This document shows positions 57,145 through 57,196 of a DNA stretch of 57,196 bases, one piece after another. The translations under genes were made by a program, and so were the position numbers. The first letter of the stretch is position 1. Each line of letters starts with the position of its first letter. The stretch is from NCBI RefSeq assembly GCF_001436255.1, contig NZ_AZEI01000002.1:1-57196 (forward strand), written 5' to 3'. This stretch comes from Lentilactobacillus rapi DSM 19907 = JCM 15042. GTDB lineage: Bacteria > Bacillota > Bacilli > Lactobacillales > Lactobacillaceae. Under the pieces are notes generated by a model. It saw only the letters and a list, made by a program, of their open reading frames with translations, ran no database searches and was not told where the DNA came from.

Positions 57145-57196
57145 TGAACTGAACCCCTTGAATTGGAGAAATCTAATTCAAGGGGTTTTATTATGT
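57145..57196 (+). mobile_element. Left end of an IS3-family-like insertion sequence (partial)
   Basis: The end begins TGAACTGAACCCCTTG, resembling terminal repeats of the IS3 (IS150) group in lactobacilli. CCCCTTGAATT pairs perfectly with AATTCAAGGGG, whose AAGGGG would be the ribosome site of an ATG at 57193, the likely transposase orfA start. The hairpin would hide that site in transcripts entering from outside. The rest lies beyond the window. Confidence 0.7.

Overview
The window is chromosomal DNA of a Gram-positive, low-to-moderate GC bacterium, almost certainly a member of the Lactobacillaceae. I infer a Lentilactobacillus/Levilactobacillus-like heterofermenter, but the sequence does not prove the genus. 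The signs are the division and cell-wall (dcw) cluster of lactobacilli, with DUF3397 before mraZ and ftsZ-sepF-ylmG-ylmH-divIVA-ileS after it; RelQ-NadK-RluD in a row; T-box leaders; strong AGGAGG ribosome sites; frequent TTG and GTG starts; and a perfect CcpA cre site. I saw no tRNA, rRNA, CRISPR array or prophage.

Layout. 0.2-12 kb is core housekeeping: gshA, coiA, pepF, spxH, the relQ-nadK-rluD operon, rlmA, trmL and ftsK. 12.2-26.4 kb is the dcw cluster: a tiny DUF4044 gene on the minus strand, DUF3397, mraZ (with a 10-bp phased operator), rsmH, ftsL, pbp2B, mraY, murD, murG, divIB, ftsA, ftsZ, sepF, ylmG, ylmH and divIVA. Then come an isoleucine-type T-box, an unusual array of 175-bp tandem repeats built from palindromes, and ileS. 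30-33.6 kb holds a cold-shock-like gene, a Nudix hydrolase, mtnN, a cysteine desulfurase and its DUF1831 partner.

33.6-46.5 kb looks like an accessory block: a CvpA-like protein overlapping a membrane-anchored matrixin protease, two branched-chain aminotransferase paralogues around a CcpA-controlled short-chain dehydrogenase, hisK, and a T-box-controlled hisZ-G-B-H-A-F-I-E-C operon. That operon has no hisD, and hisI has apparently lost its start codon. 46.6-57.2 kb returns to tRNA thiolation (mnmA), a phosphoglycerate-mutase-like protein, a TPR protein, recD2, a diverged PRPP synthetase paralogue, an aldo/keto reductase, a LacI regulator, ribokinase and a small unknown protein. The window ends in the first bases of an IS3-type insertion sequence.

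Two kinds of non-coding structure recur. One is a long hairpin element of about 150-200 bp whose base and 3' tail are conserved while the tip changes on both arms together; four or five copies are visible, and the IS has landed in the loop of one. The other is a family of GTGC...GCAC palindromes, found between hisE and hisC and tandemly amplified in the ileS leader. Most of the genes are ordinary; the strongest leads are the ileS leader array, the covarying hairpin family, the damaged histidine operon and the altered PRPP synthetase.
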